A stretch of 64,000 bases of DNA. It comes from Prolixibacter sp. NT017. Lineage in GTDB: Bacteria > Bacteroidota > Bacteroidia > Bacteroidales > Prolixibacteraceae. Shown here piece after piece: positions 32,106 through 40,550 of the stretch; the first letter of the stretch is position 1, and each line of letters opens with the position of its first letter. A model generated the notes under the pieces. It did not search any database, was not told the origin of the DNA, and was given only the letters and a program-made list of their open reading frames with translations. The stretch covers positions 1,736,001 through 1,800,000 of the forward strand of contig NZ_BLAV01000001.1 in the NCBI RefSeq assembly GCF_009617875.1. Direction: 5' to 3'. A program made the translations under genes and the position numbers.

Positions 32106-33095
32106 CTATCGAAAGAGTAACTGCAGTTGGATATTGGCCGAATAAACCGGATTCTGATTCAGATCGCTGCATTTAAAATCGGCCATCAGTTTTGTTTTTT
32201 CTGTAATGAGATAGTTGAATCCCAATCCATACCAGGGCTGATCCGATGTTGCGGAATTCAGGTCCGTGTATTTTTCGGTAAAAGCGGTGAGTTGGTAATG
32301 AGTATTGAAATCGTACCAGCCCAGCAGATAGTAACCGTCTGCTTTGTCACTGTTCAATAATGCCTGAATATATTCGGCCTGCAGATGGAAATGGTTGCAA
32401 TGGAGCAAGGCTTCTGTACCCCAGCGGAAATCGTTTCCGGAAAGGAGTGAGTCAGCGGTGTAAATCGTTGGCAGGCTCATTTTGGTGATGTTCCGGTAGG
32501 CGACCGAACCGCCCAAAGTAATATCGGATTTGTCAGTAAAATTGAATTTCCGGTTTATACGCGATGTAACCAGCAGTGAGTTGCTGTTATGCCCGGGTTT
32601 GTCCGCGTTTCCATTGAACAACCCAACACTGGCATGCCACGGTTGATCGGGTTGGCTGTAAAGGTATTCGAGTCCAATCATTCGGGCTCCGTACTTCGGG
32701 TTCATATTCAATGCATTGATGACAGATGCCCGCTCCAAAACAGGAATTTGGTAATCGGGCTGCATGCGTTGCATCATGAAGTCCGGCACAAACCGTCCGA
32801 GCCGGAACAGCCCGTCTCCTTTTAGATGAATATCCGCCAACGCATCCTGGAAAATGAAATTCTGGTCCTTGTACGAGCGATAAACCACCTGCATCTTATA
32901 ACTAATGAAATTGGCAGTCGGCACCTCGCCTTTGAGCCACAGTTTAGCCCGTCGAACCATGAATTCCGAAGTGGTATTCAGATTGCTCGAAAACCGGGTT
33001 TGTATGTAGCCGTTTAGCTGAGGACCCTTGTTTTCCTGTGCCTGAACGGCCACAGCAACGAATAGGAGCAATGTTAATAATCTCAATCTCTTCAT
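32106..33095 (-). CDS. Outer-membrane porin, phosphate-selective porin O/P-like
   Basis: About 329 residues start MKRLRLLTLLLFVAVAVQAQ, a signal peptide. The mature part alternates strands typical of OprO/OprP-type barrels (FMVRRAKLWLKGEV, YKMQVVYRSYKDQNFIFQDA, GLFRLGRFVPDFM, RMIGLEYLYSQ, LLGWYDFNTHYQLTAF) and ends in LQLQLLFR. It would pass small anions through the outer membrane. Its start lies 14 bp after the tauE stop at 33109, so the pair is coupled, joining an outer-membrane channel to an inner-membrane exporter. An ATG at 33107 would add four residues. Confidence 0.85.
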   Translation of the reverse strand: MKRLRLLTLLLFVAVAVQAQENKGPQLNGYIQTRFSSNLNTTSEFMVRRAKLWLKGEVPTANFISYKMQVVYRSYKDQNFIFQDALADIHLKGDGLFRLGRFVPDFMMQRMQPDYQIPVLERASVINALNMNPKYGARMIGLEYLYSQPDQPWHASVGLFNGNADKPGHNSNSLLVTSRINRKFNFTDKSDITLGGSVAYRNITKMSLPTIYTADSLLSGNDFRWGTEALLHCNHFHLQAEYIQALLNSDKADGYYLLGWYDFNTHYQLTAFTEKYTDLNSATSDQPWYGLGFNYLITEKTKLMADFKCSDLNQNPVYSANIQLQLLFR

Positions 33096-33108
33096 GACAC
33101 GATGCATA

Positions 33109-33861
33109 TTAATGGATGACGCCGTACACCATTTTAGCGGCAATTATCAGCAAAACGATGGCATAAATTACCTTTACCTGTTTCGATTTGGCCTTTTGCG
33201 TCATATACCGTCCTCCTAGTTGAGAGCCGATAATAACGGCGATGACGACAATGATGGTCAATGGCCAATTCATGTGTCCCTGTGAAACATGGCCCAGGTA
33301 TCCCGATATGGAAGAGAATGTGACGACAAACGCGGTGGTAGCTGCCGCTTCTTTGGTTTTGTAGCCCATCATCATAAGGATGGGGGCAATGATGAATCCG
33401 CCGCCCAGCCCGAGCATTCCGCCAACGAAACCGGCAAAACCGCCGACAAAGAACCCGATGATGCTTCGCTTCTTCATGGACATCATCTCGTCCGGCTCAG
33501 CCATCTTGGAGGCGTATATCATACGAATAGCTGCCGCGACAACCATGATGGCAAACAGGATTTTTAACGTAGCTACCGGAACTTTGTCGCTGGTCATGGC
33601 TCCCAGCGGCGAGGCGACTAAAGCTGTAACAGCCATAACGGCGCCGCCTTTCCAGTCAACCATCTTTTTCCGTGCAAACGGAATAAGGACCAAACCAGTG
33701 TTTAAGCCATTCAACAGCAAACCGAGCGGAATGGCCACAGAAACCATATCAAAACCAGCCCAATTTAGGACCGGTACGTACACCATTCCTCCGCCAAGAC
33801 CCAGCATGGCAAAGATGAATGATGCTACCGCGATGATGAAAAAAACGATTCCGTACAACAT
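33109..33861 (-). CDS. TauE/SafE-family (sulfite exporter-like) permease
   Basis: The 250-residue inner-membrane protein has seven to eight predicted helices and the two TauE/SafE repeats, with glycine-rich FAMLGLGGGMVYVPVLNWAG near the start and GGMLGLGGGFIIAPILMMMG in the middle. The family moves sulfonates, sulfite, sulfoacetate or related anions. It is the first gene of tauE-porin-fmdE and its promoter carries the operator of the adjacent TetR regulator. Substrate is unknown; an oxyanion is likely given the porin and the arsenic neighbours. Confidence 0.9.
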   Translation of the reverse strand: MLYGIVFFIIAVASFIFAMLGLGGGMVYVPVLNWAGFDMVSVAIPLGLLLNGLNTGLVLIPFARKKMVDWKGGAVMAVTALVASPLGAMTSDKVPVATLKILFAIMVVAAAIRMIYASKMAEPDEMMSMKKRSIIGFFVGGFAGFVGGMLGLGGGFIIAPILMMMGYKTKEAAATTAFVVTFSSISGYLGHVSQGHMNWPLTIIVVIAVIIGSQLGGRYMTQKAKSKQVKVIYAIVLLIIAAKMVYGVIH

Positions 33862-33876
33862 GACTAAAAAGTTTAA

Positions 33877-33892
33877 GTAAGTATTTACTTAC
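33877..33892. promoter_or_regulatory. TetR operator upstream of tauE
   Basis: GTAAGT-ATTT-ACTTAC, a perfect 6+6 inverted repeat 16 bp upstream of the tauE ATG. It matches the operator at 34509-34524 (GTAAGT-AATC-ACTTAC) at the regulator's own promoter. Confidence 0.85.
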
Positions 33893-33908
33893 ATTAGATG
33901 CAAAAAAA

Positions 33909-34499
33909 TTATCGCTTCAGTAATTTAAGCATAAGACTCAGCATCTTCTTGCAGAAATTGTCAACCTGTGATTCTCCCCGGTTGAGTATCAGCTCAATGT
34001 TTAGTGATACCGGAATGCCCATGTATAGCATAGCGAGATTCTCAACGGGTATCTCTTCATCCCAGGTTCCTTCGGTAATTCCGTCAAGAAAGATTTTGTT
34101 AACCAGTGATTTTTGGTTATTGAAGATTTGACGAAGTGTTGATTTCAGTTGCTCGTCGTTATTGTGTGATGCTTCAGAAAAGAGAAGCATGGTAATTCCT
34201 TTGTTGTCCGTCAGGTATTGGACTGTCGAGCAAATGAACTTTTGCAAACGTTCTTCCGGCTCCAGCGAAGATGTAGCAATTTTTCGCAACTGCCCTATGA
34301 AATCGGTCTGTACATCGTTGATAATCGACAGTATGATATCCTGCTTGGTAGCAAAATGGCGGAAGATGGCACCTTCGCTCATGCCAATACGCTTGGCCAG
34401 ATTGCGTGTCGACAGGTTCTTCAGACCATCGGTGTAGATGATGTCGAGTACTGCCTGTTTGATTTGGCCTTGCCTTGTTTCGCTATTTTGCCGTTCCAT
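33909..34499 (-). CDS. TetR-family repressor of the tauE-porin-fmdE operon
   Basis: From the ATG at 34499 (MERQNSETRQGQIKQAVLDI) the protein has 196 residues: an N-terminal HTH (LSTRNLAKRIGMSEGAIFRHF) and a ligand/dimerisation domain. It lies directly upstream of tauE on the same strand. Identical palindromic arms at its promoter and at the tauE promoter point to autorepression and control of the downstream operon. Its inducer is unknown. A start at 34520 would lie inside the operator and is rejected. Confidence 0.9.
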   Translation of the reverse strand: MERQNSETRQGQIKQAVLDIIYTDGLKNLSTRNLAKRIGMSEGAIFRHFATKQDIILSIINDVQTDFIGQLRKIATSSLEPEERLQKFICSTVQYLTDNKGITMLLFSEASHNNDEQLKSTLRQIFNNQKSLVNKIFLDGITEGTWDEEIPVENLAMLYMGIPVSLNIELILNRGESQVDNFCKKMLSLMLKLLKR

Positions 34500-34508
34500 G
34501 ACTTTGAT

Positions 34509-34531
34509 GTAAGTAATCACTTACAAAGCTA
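34509..34531 (-). promoter_or_regulatory. tetR promoter with overlapping operator
   Basis: On the minus strand TAGCTTTG (34524-34531) matches TAnnTTTG, and the operator GTAAGT-AATC-ACTTAC (34509-34524) lies directly downstream, over the transcription start. Confidence 0.82.
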
Positions 34532-34629
34532 ATTCTTTTATGAGAAATGCAAACGTTTATTGAACTATTTTTGGGTATGATTTAATTTTTTTTCGTTGAA
34601 AGCTAGTCGAATATACCGTTCCGGAAGTT

Positions 34630-35673
34630 TTACATCACATGATTGAAGACGAATCCGACGATGAGTATGCCGACGGTAACAATGCCGACAAAAACTGAAA
34701 TCAATTGCCATTTAAGCACTTTTTTCAGAATGATGATCTCCGGCAGGGAAAGAGCAATGACCGACATCATAAAAGCGAGTGCTGTACCGAGAGAGACGCC
34801 TTTCTCCAAAAGCACACTGACAATGGGAATGATTCCGGCTGCATTGGAGTACATCGGGACACCAAGTAAAATGGCCACCGGAACGCCATACCAGTTTTGG
34901 TTGCCCAACAGGGAACCGAGAAAGTTTTCGGGTACATAGCCGTGAGCACCGGCTCCGACAGCAATACCGACGAGAATGTAAATCCAAATTTTTCCTACAA
35001 TCTCCTTTACTGCTTCGTACCCCGATTGTATTCTTTCCTGAAAGTGTACTCGTCCTTCTGCATCTTCGTTGTGGCCGGCTTTTACTTCATAAACCCATTC
35101 CGCCACATACTTTTCCAATCCCAGTTTTCCTAATATCCAACCCGCCAGGATGGCAATGATAAGGCCGGTTCCTACGTAGATGAGCGCTACTTTCCAGCCA
35201 AACATTCCAATCAACAGTACGAGTGCTACTTCGTTAATCATCGGGGCAGCAATGAGGAATGAGAAGGTGACGCCCAGCGGAACACCCGTTTCTACAAAGC
35301 CCAGAAACAGCGGAATCGCGGAGCAGGAGCAAAAAGGAGTAACGATTCCCAGCAGTGAAGCCAGAATGTTACCGGTAAACAAGGATTTTCCCTCCAGTAT
35401 TTTTCTTGTTTTCTCCGGTGTGAAATACGTTCTAAGAATGCCAACTACAAAGATGATGAGTACAAGTAATAACAGCACCTTGGGCACCTCGAAGATGAAA
35501 AAACGAAGGGTTTCTGTCAGATGCTTACCGGTTGCCATTCCCAACACATCATCGATGAAAAAATCGGCTACGTGCTTCAGCTGCCAGTAAAGAACAATCC
35601 ATAGTGGTAACAGAATCGCCGGAAACAACCAGCCATGCATATTTCGGTTCAGTGCAATTACTTTTTCTCTCAT
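34630..35673 (-). CDS. ArsP-like permease (DUF318/SO_0444 family)
   Basis: The 347-residue membrane protein has about eight helices and the DUF318 signature VTPFCSCSAIPLFLGF (two Cys in CSC) plus FLIAAPMINEVAL. Members include ArsP, which exports trivalent methylarsenicals, and related Cu/Zn exporters. It starts 15 bp after the arsG stop and is last in arsR2-arsE-arsF-arsG-permease. Context favours an organoarsenical exporter; a metal exporter remains possible. Confidence 0.82.
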   Translation of the reverse strand: MREKVIALNRNMHGWLFPAILLPLWIVLYWQLKHVADFFIDDVLGMATGKHLTETLRFFIFEVPKVLLLLVLIIFVVGILRTYFTPEKTRKILEGKSLFTGNILASLLGIVTPFCSCSAIPLFLGFVETGVPLGVTFSFLIAAPMINEVALVLLIGMFGWKVALIYVGTGLIIAILAGWILGKLGLEKYVAEWVYEVKAGHNEDAEGRVHFQERIQSGYEAVKEIVGKIWIYILVGIAVGAGAHGYVPENFLGSLLGNQNWYGVPVAILLGVPMYSNAAGIIPIVSVLLEKGVSLGTALAFMMSVIALSLPEIIILKKVLKWQLISVFVGIVTVGILIVGFVFNHVM

Positions 35674-35688
35674 TTCTTTTCCATTTTC

Positions 35689-36390
35689 CTAAAAGTAAAC
35701 CGTCATCACATAATAGAAACCGACCCCGATGAATACGACCGAAATAACCCGCCGAAACCAAATTTCGAAAACTTTTAGCCGGTTATACAAGGTGCCGACT
35801 CCCGAAATGGCAAAGGCTATGAGCCAGGCAAAAATGATGACAGGTATGCCGGTGGCAATGGCAAAAACGACCGGAAGATACAGTCCGGAAGCACTACTAA
35901 TGGTCAACGGGATGAGCATGCCAAAGTACAGTACACCGCTGTAAGGGCAGAAAGCCAGCGCAAACAAAACACCGAGCAGGAGAACATCCCAGTAGGTTTT
36001 GTTGCCTTTTTCCTCGAAATGCCGGGTTAGCTTTTCCATTCCGGGGAATTTTATTTTCAGAATATCCAGCATGAACAGGCCAATCAAAATCAACAACGGG
36101 CCAATTATTTTCTCGCCGTAGCGTTGGAAAGATCCCGAAAGGGCCAATTGGTCAGCTCCCAAAAAAATGATGAAAGCCAGGTCGGTGTAACCGACGGCTC
36201 TACCCAGCGTATAGACCAGTCCATTATAAAATACCCTCTTCCGGTTCTCCAGATCCTTGCCAATAAACCCGATGGCGGTAATATTGGTGGCCAGCGGGCA
36301 GGGACTGATAGCCGTCATCAATCCCAGGATCAATGCCGTAACAACCGGAAGTGAGCTACTTTCCAAAAGACTGCTCAGAAATTCTTCCAT
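35689..36390 (-). CDS. arsG: ArsG-family permease (aromatic arsenical efflux)
   Basis: The 233-residue membrane protein has six to seven helices and the CcdA/TauE-like Cys-Pro motifs ISPCPLATNITAIGF and AFCPYSGVLYFG, which mark the ArsG branch. In the known arsEFG system ArsG exports aminobenzylarsenicals produced by ArsE/ArsF nitroreduction. It starts 2 bp after the arsF stop. Assignment rests on motif and gene order; CcdA-type redox transport is the alternative. Confidence 0.85.
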   Translation of the reverse strand: MEEFLSSLLESSSLPVVTALILGLMTAISPCPLATNITAIGFIGKDLENRKRVFYNGLVYTLGRAVGYTDLAFIIFLGADQLALSGSFQRYGEKIIGPLLILIGLFMLDILKIKFPGMEKLTRHFEEKGNKTYWDVLLLGVLFALAFCPYSGVLYFGMLIPLTISSASGLYLPVVFAIATGIPVIIFAWLIAFAISGVGTLYNRLKVFEIWFRRVISVVFIGVGFYYVMTVYF

Positions 36391-36392
36391 CG

Positions 36393-36800
36393 CTATAGCA
36401 ACGGTTTAATCTTTTCCTCGATAATCTGCCGGAACTTTTTCGGATTGGTCCGGGCATACATAAAACCTTCGGTCGTGATATTGAATTGCTGGTTTCCTTT
36501 TACAATTAGAAGTGTCTGGCCTGAAACACCCAGCTCTTTACCTTTTGCTTCACCGGCTTTTTCATCCAGGTTATAGGAAGCGAAACTGACGTCGTTGCCA
36601 AACAGTTCCTTCACGTCAGCTTGTGCTTCCGATTCGACCGCACGGCAAGTAGCACAGCGCACATTGAAATGAAAATAATAGACATTTACTTTGGCTTGTT
36701 TTTCCGGTGCTTTGGACGTATTGGCTGATGTTTGGGAAAAGGTGAAGGTCCCTGCTATGAATACAAGCAAAGCAACGAATGCAATTTTCGGTGATTTCAT
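36393..36800 (-). CDS. arsF: ArsF-family exported thioredoxin-like protein
   Basis: The 135-residue protein begins with a signal peptide (MKSPKIAFVALLVFIAGTFT..) and carries NVRCATCRAVE, a CxxC redox centre, in a thioredoxin-like fold (VNVYYFHF; VSFASYNLD; LLIVKGNQQFNI). ArsF is described as part of the nitrophenyl-arsenical reductase ArsEF. It sits 2 bp from both arsE and arsG, as expected for a tight operon. Confidence 0.85.
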   Translation of the reverse strand: MKSPKIAFVALLVFIAGTFTFSQTSANTSKAPEKQAKVNVYYFHFNVRCATCRAVESEAQADVKELFGNDVSFASYNLDEKAGEAKGKELGVSGQTLLIVKGNQQFNITTEGFMYARTNPKKFRQIIEEKIKPLL

Positions 36801-36802
36801 GT

Positions 36803-37072
36803 TTAGTGTTTTTGGATTAGTAGCTTTTTCAGTTCCTTAACCGACGGTACTTTCCCTTTTACGACCACTTTTCCATCAACCACCAGTGCCGGTGTTGTCA
36901 TAACGCCCATTTTCATAATCTCCACGATATCTTCCACTTTGGAGACTGTAGCATTCAATCCGGCTTCCGCCACGGCGTCATTGGTTGCTTTTTCCAGCGC
37001 CCGACATTTGGGGCAACCCGTTCCCAGGACTCTAATGTCCATGTGGATGGGCTTTACATTTTGAAAATCCAT
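36803..37072 (-). CDS. arsE: ArsE-like small thioredoxin-family protein
   Basis: The 89-residue protein contains VLGTGCPKCRALE with CxxC, MKMGVMTTPALVVDGKVV with the cis-Pro, and KELKKLL at the end: the redox-active disulfide protein 2-type thioredoxin fold. It is first in arsE-arsF-arsG and is preceded by a perfect ArsR-type palindrome. The ATG at 37072 is used here; MDIRVLG at 37042 matches the usual family start and may be the true one. Confidence 0.85.
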   Translation of the reverse strand: MDFQNVKPIHMDIRVLGTGCPKCRALEKATNDAVAEAGLNATVSKVEDIVEIMKMGVMTTPALVVDGKVVVKGKVPSVKELKKLLIQKH

Positions 37073-37095
37073 TGATTTTTTGGTTTTAATTCGTT

Positions 37096-37113
37096 GTTCG
37101 TAAAAATACGAAC
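37096..37113. promoter_or_regulatory. ArsR2 operator upstream of arsE
   Basis: GTTCGTA-AAAA-TACGAAC is a perfect 7+7 inverted repeat, 24 bp upstream of arsE. On the minus strand its centre reads TATTTTTA, a near-match to the -7 element, so binding would block transcription. Confidence 0.85.
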
Positions 37114-37117
37114 AGAA

Positions 37118-37414
37118 TTATTCATTCCAAAACTTTTCAAACAGGATTTTCGCTTCGGACCATTTTTCGCGGTTCAGGCAGTATTTGATCTTGGGCGCTT
37201 CGATTTCTCCCTGGATGAGACCGGCGTCTTTCAGTTCCTTGAGATGCTGGGAGAGGGTAGACTTGGCGATGGGAAGCTCTTCTGAAAGATCACCGCTGTA
37301 ACAGCACGATTGGCGCGATAGCAGGTCGAGTATATAAATGCGTACCGGATGCCCGAGAGCTTTGGCGACGCGTGCCAACCGGTGCTGCTCTTCCGTAAAA
37401 ATATCTTTGATCAT
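37118..37414 (-). CDS. ArsR/SmtB-family repressor of the arsEFG operon
   Basis: From the ATG at 37414, which has an ideal AAGGAG 5 bp upstream, the protein has 98 residues. It shows a winged helix (ALGHPVRIYILDLLSRQ; LPIAKSTLSQHLKELKDAGL) and RQSCCYSGD, whose vicinal Cys pair fits As(III) or Sb(III) sensing. Upstream in-frame starts at 37426 and 37465 lack such a site, and the latter sits on the operator. It is followed after 45 bp by arsE. Confidence 0.92.
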   Translation of the reverse strand: MIKDIFTEEQHRLARVAKALGHPVRIYILDLLSRQSCCYSGDLSEELPIAKSTLSQHLKELKDAGLIQGEIEAPKIKYCLNREKWSEAKILFEKFWNE

Positions 37415-37445
37415 GTTCTCCTTCATAATAGTGAAATAGCTACTT

Positions 37446-37463
37446 GTTCGTAAAAATACGGAC
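37446..37463. promoter_or_regulatory. ArsR2 operator at its own promoter
   Basis: GTTCGTA-AAAA-TACGGAC matches the arsE operator at 17 of 18 positions (one arm mismatch). It lies 31 bp upstream of the arsR2 start, so arsR2 is probably autoregulated. Confidence 0.82.
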
Positions 37464-37583
37464 AATATTTAAAAACCTGTCGCGGGCCGGCATGTAAATA
37501 TTTCTTAAACTATTCGTTTTCGCGGAGCTGTATCAAAACATTATCGGTGTGGATTGTTTACTTTAGTAAAAACCTGAATTCTT

Positions 37584-38663
37584 ATGTTCGATAATAATTA
37601 CCTGAATGCGTTGGTGTTGCTTGCTGGCCTGGTTGTTGGTTTTTTCGGTGCTCACCTTGTTATTCGCCTGGTTAAACGCCGGTTGAATGAGAAGAAAGAT
37701 GCCGGATGGATTCAAACGCTGACCCGTATCACCCGTCCGCTGACCTTTTTGGCGGCTTTGTTAGTGCTGTTGTCCGTTCAGCCTCTGATGGATATGGGAA
37801 AGAAACTACCTTTCGATTTGCAGCACGTTTATACGTTACTTACCATATTTCTGGTTACGTGGCTCATCATCAACGCCATCCGAAGTATTCGCTCGATATT
37901 GCTTCGCCGCTATAACCTGGACACGAAGGACAACCTGAAGGCAAGGAAAATGCATACGCAGCTCCGGGTTTTCGAACGTCTGCTTATCGCCATTGTGCTG
38001 GTGATTGCCATCGGCATCGCTTTGATGAGTTTCGACAAGATTCACAAACTGGGTGTCAGTTTGCTGGCCTCCGCCGGAATAGCAGGAATTATTATTGGTT
38101 TTGCAGCGCAGAAAAGTATTGGTCTGATACTGGCTGGTTTCCAGATTGCCATTACGCAGCCTATCCGCTTGGAAGATGTGGTGATTGTAGAAAATGAGTG
38201 GGGCTGGATTGAGGAGATTACCCTGACCTATGTGGTGGTTCGTATTTGGGATAAAAGGCGTCTCATTCTTCCGATTAGCTATTTCATCGAGAAGCCGTTT
38301 CAAAACTGGACGCGGACAACGGCTGAAATTCTGGGTACGGTTTTCATTTATGTCGATTATCGTTTTCCTGTCGATAAAATGCGGGAGGCGCTGACTGAAA
38401 TTCTGAACGATACCGATTTATGGGACGGACAAGTGAACGTGCTCCAGGTGACCGATGCGAAAGAGCATACGCTGGAATTACGTGCGCTGGTCAGTGCTTC
38501 CGATTCACCAACAGCCTGGGATTTGCGTGTACTGGTCAGAGAAAAACTGGTAGAATTTGTCCAAAAGAACTATCCTGAATATCTTCCGCAAACGCGTGTT
38601 CTGTTTCCGGAACAAAAGATAAATCCGGAAAAGGAACCTGAAGCCGGAGAGGAAAAATCCTGA
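37584..38663 (+). CDS. MscS-family mechanosensitive ion channel
   Basis: The 359-residue protein has several N-terminal helices, the pore-lining TM3 region with ALA/Gly-rich GVSLLASAGIAGIIIGFAAQ, the beta domain QPIRLEDVVIVENEWGWIEEI, and VVRIWDKRRLILPISYFIE. MscS channels open under membrane tension and release solutes on osmotic downshock. It is divergent from the arsR2 module and is followed directly by a sir2 gene. Confidence 0.93.
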   Translation: MFDNNYLNALVLLAGLVVGFFGAHLVIRLVKRRLNEKKDAGWIQTLTRITRPLTFLAALLVLLSVQPLMDMGKKLPFDLQHVYTLLTIFLVTWLIINAIRSIRSILLRRYNLDTKDNLKARKMHTQLRVFERLLIAIVLVIAIGIALMSFDKIHKLGVSLLASAGIAGIIIGFAAQKSIGLILAGFQIAITQPIRLEDVVIVENEWGWIEEITLTYVVVRIWDKRRLILPISYFIEKPFQNWTRTTAEILGTVFIYVDYRFPVDKMREALTEILNDTDLWDGQVNVLQVTDAKEHTLELRALVSASDSPTAWDLRVLVREKLVEFVQKNYPEYLPQTRVLFPEQKINPEKEPEAGEEKS

Positions 38664-38687
38664 TTGACCTTTTTGAATGATTTAGAT

Positions 38688-39440
38688 ATGATTGATTATC
38701 TCGACAAAGCGGCCCGGCTCATCCGAGAGTCGGGCTATACAGTGGCATTTACCGGAGCCGGCATTTCCGTGGAGAGTGGAATTCCTCCCTTTCGGGGGAA
38801 AAACGGGCTCTGGAGCCGTTACGATCCGAAAGTACTTGATTTGGACTATTTCTATTCGAATCCGCACGATTCGTGGGTGAAAATCAAAGAGATATTTTAC
38901 GATTTCTTTGGGAAAGCCCAACCCAACCCCGGGCACATTGCCTTGGCCGGACTGGAACAAAAAGGCTGGCTCGAAAGTGTGATCACGCAAAACATCGATA
39001 ATCTGCACCAGGAAGCGGGGAGCAAAACAGTTTGGGAGTTTCATGGTAATTCACAGTGGGTGGTTTGTCCGCGTTGTGGTGCCCGTCATTTTGCTACCGA
39101 GATTGATATGAGCGAACTTCCACCACGTTGTCACGAAGACGGTTCGGTTTTGAAACCTGACTTCATTTTCTTTGGGGAAGGTATTCCGCGCGAAGCGTAC
39201 GATCAGTCGTTTGCAGCAGCTCGCAAAGCGGAAGTGATGTTGGTGATTGGCACGACCGGCGAGGTGATGCCGGCTTCGATGGTTCCCTACGAAGCGGCCC
39301 GAAGCGGAGCGACCATTATTGAGATCAATCCGGAAACAACGCCTTTTACCAACCAGATTACACACATTTTTCTGGAAGGGAAAGCAGGTGAGGTACTTCC
39401 AGAGTTGTTGCAACGGGTAAGTCAGTTGATAGTCGATTGA
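38688..39440 (+). CDS. Sir2-family NAD-dependent deacylase
   Basis: From the ATG at 38688 (MIDYLDKAARLI) the protein has 250 residues. It shows GAGISVESGIPPFRG, QNIDNLHQEAG with the catalytic His region EFHGN, and FFGEGIP. The zinc module has CPRC and a third Cys in PPRC, but the usual fourth Cys appears replaced (CHEDGS where relatives have CxxC). It removes acyl groups from lysines using NAD. An upstream TTG at 38664 is possible. It follows mscS by 24 bp. Confidence 0.9.
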   Translation: MIDYLDKAARLIRESGYTVAFTGAGISVESGIPPFRGKNGLWSRYDPKVLDLDYFYSNPHDSWVKIKEIFYDFFGKAQPNPGHIALAGLEQKGWLESVITQNIDNLHQEAGSKTVWEFHGNSQWVVCPRCGARHFATEIDMSELPPRCHEDGSVLKPDFIFFGEGIPREAYDQSFAAARKAEVMLVIGTTGEVMPASMVPYEAARSGATIIEINPETTPFTNQITHIFLEGKAGEVLPELLQRVSQLIVD

Positions 39441-39551
39441 ATTTTCAACGCGTAAGTTCGAATTTTACTGCGAAAGACAATTTTGGATGCAATATGGATG
39501 AATTTATCCCGAGAAATGATCACTTGAAAATTTATCCTTAGGAAAGATTTA

Positions 39552-39559
39552 TATTTTTG
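39552..39559 (+). promoter_or_regulatory. -7 element of fabG
   Basis: TATTTTTG matches TAnnTTTG and lies 86 bp before the fabG ATG. The flanking DNA is AT-rich; a TTG at 39524 is a weak -33 candidate. Confidence 0.55.
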
Positions 39560-39645
39560 TTTTTCGTTAACAAAATCCTTCCGGTTACTTTCCGGAAAGA
39601 AATGTGGGCATTTCTTGATGACCATTAAAGTAAACTATAGAACAC

Positions 39646-40392
39646 ATGAAACTTTTAGAAGGAAAAACTGCCATTGTTACCGGTGCTGCCAGAGGAATCG
39701 GTAAAGCCATTGCACTGCGTTTTGCACAAGAGGGTTGCAACATTGCTTTTACCGATCTGGTAATCAACGAAGCGGCTGAAGCAACCGAAAAAGAGATTGC
39801 TGCTTTGGGTGTAAAAGCAAAAGGCTATGCATCCAACGCTGCCAATTACGAGGAAACTCAAACGGTTGTAAAGCAAATCGCTGAAGATTTTGGTCGCATT
39901 GATATTTTGGTCAACAATGCCGGAATCACGAAAGACGGTGCATTGAAAAGAATGACTGAAGATCAGTGGGACGCGGTAATCGCCGTGAATCTGAAATCGG
40001 TTTTCAACTTCACCAAAGCTGTTCAGCCGGTCATGTGGAAACAAGCTTCAGGTAGCGTTATCAACATGAGTTCAGTTGTTGGCGTTTCGGGAAATGCAAA
40101 CCAGTGTAACTATTCTGCATCAAAAGCAGGAATCATCGGTTTCACTAAGTCAGCTGCCAAGGAGATGGGCTTACGGGGTATTCGCCACAATGCGGTTGCT
40201 CCCGGATTCATCATTACCGAAATGACCGGCGTACTTCCTGAAGACGTGAAAAAAGCATGGGAAGCACAAATCCCGATGCGTCGGGGCGGAACTCCGGAAG
40301 ATGTAGCGAACACCTGCGTTTTCCTTGCATCCGATCTTTCTTCCTATGTAACCGGACAGGTGGTAAATGTTTGCGGTGGAATGAATACCTGA
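39646..40392 (+). CDS. fabG: 3-oxoacyl-ACP reductase
   Basis: The 248-residue short-chain dehydrogenase has TGAARGIGKAIA (nucleotide binding), VNNAGITKDGALKRM (FabG-specific), Ser in NMSSVVGVSGN, and the catalytic YSASKAG. It carries out the first reduction in fatty acid elongation. It has its own -7 element and a strong terminator immediately downstream, so it is monocistronic. Confidence 0.95.
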   Translation: MKLLEGKTAIVTGAARGIGKAIALRFAQEGCNIAFTDLVINEAAEATEKEIAALGVKAKGYASNAANYEETQTVVKQIAEDFGRIDILVNNAGITKDGALKRMTEDQWDAVIAVNLKSVFNFTKAVQPVMWKQASGSVINMSSVVGVSGNANQCNYSASKAGIIGFTKSAAKEMGLRGIRHNAVAPGFIITEMTGVLPEDVKKAWEAQIPMRRGGTPEDVANTCVFLASDLSSYVTGQVVNVCGGMNT

Positions 40393-40419
40393 TACCGAAA
40401 TTGAATAGCATTCTATATG

Positions 40420-40450
40420 AAGGGCTGCCGTTGGGCGGCCCTTTTTTTTG
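40420..40450 (+). terminator. Terminator of fabG
   Basis: AAGGGCTGCC-GTTG-GGCGGCCCTT followed by a run of eight T, 28 bp after the stop. Strong intrinsic terminator. Confidence 0.9.
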
Positions 40451-40550
40451 GTTCAATGTGAAATGGTGTAGAAATATTTCGATCGTTTGAACACAATTTT
40501 CTATAAATTTTAAGGCTGTTGTTAAAAAATATGTTTTTGATGCAGTTTAG

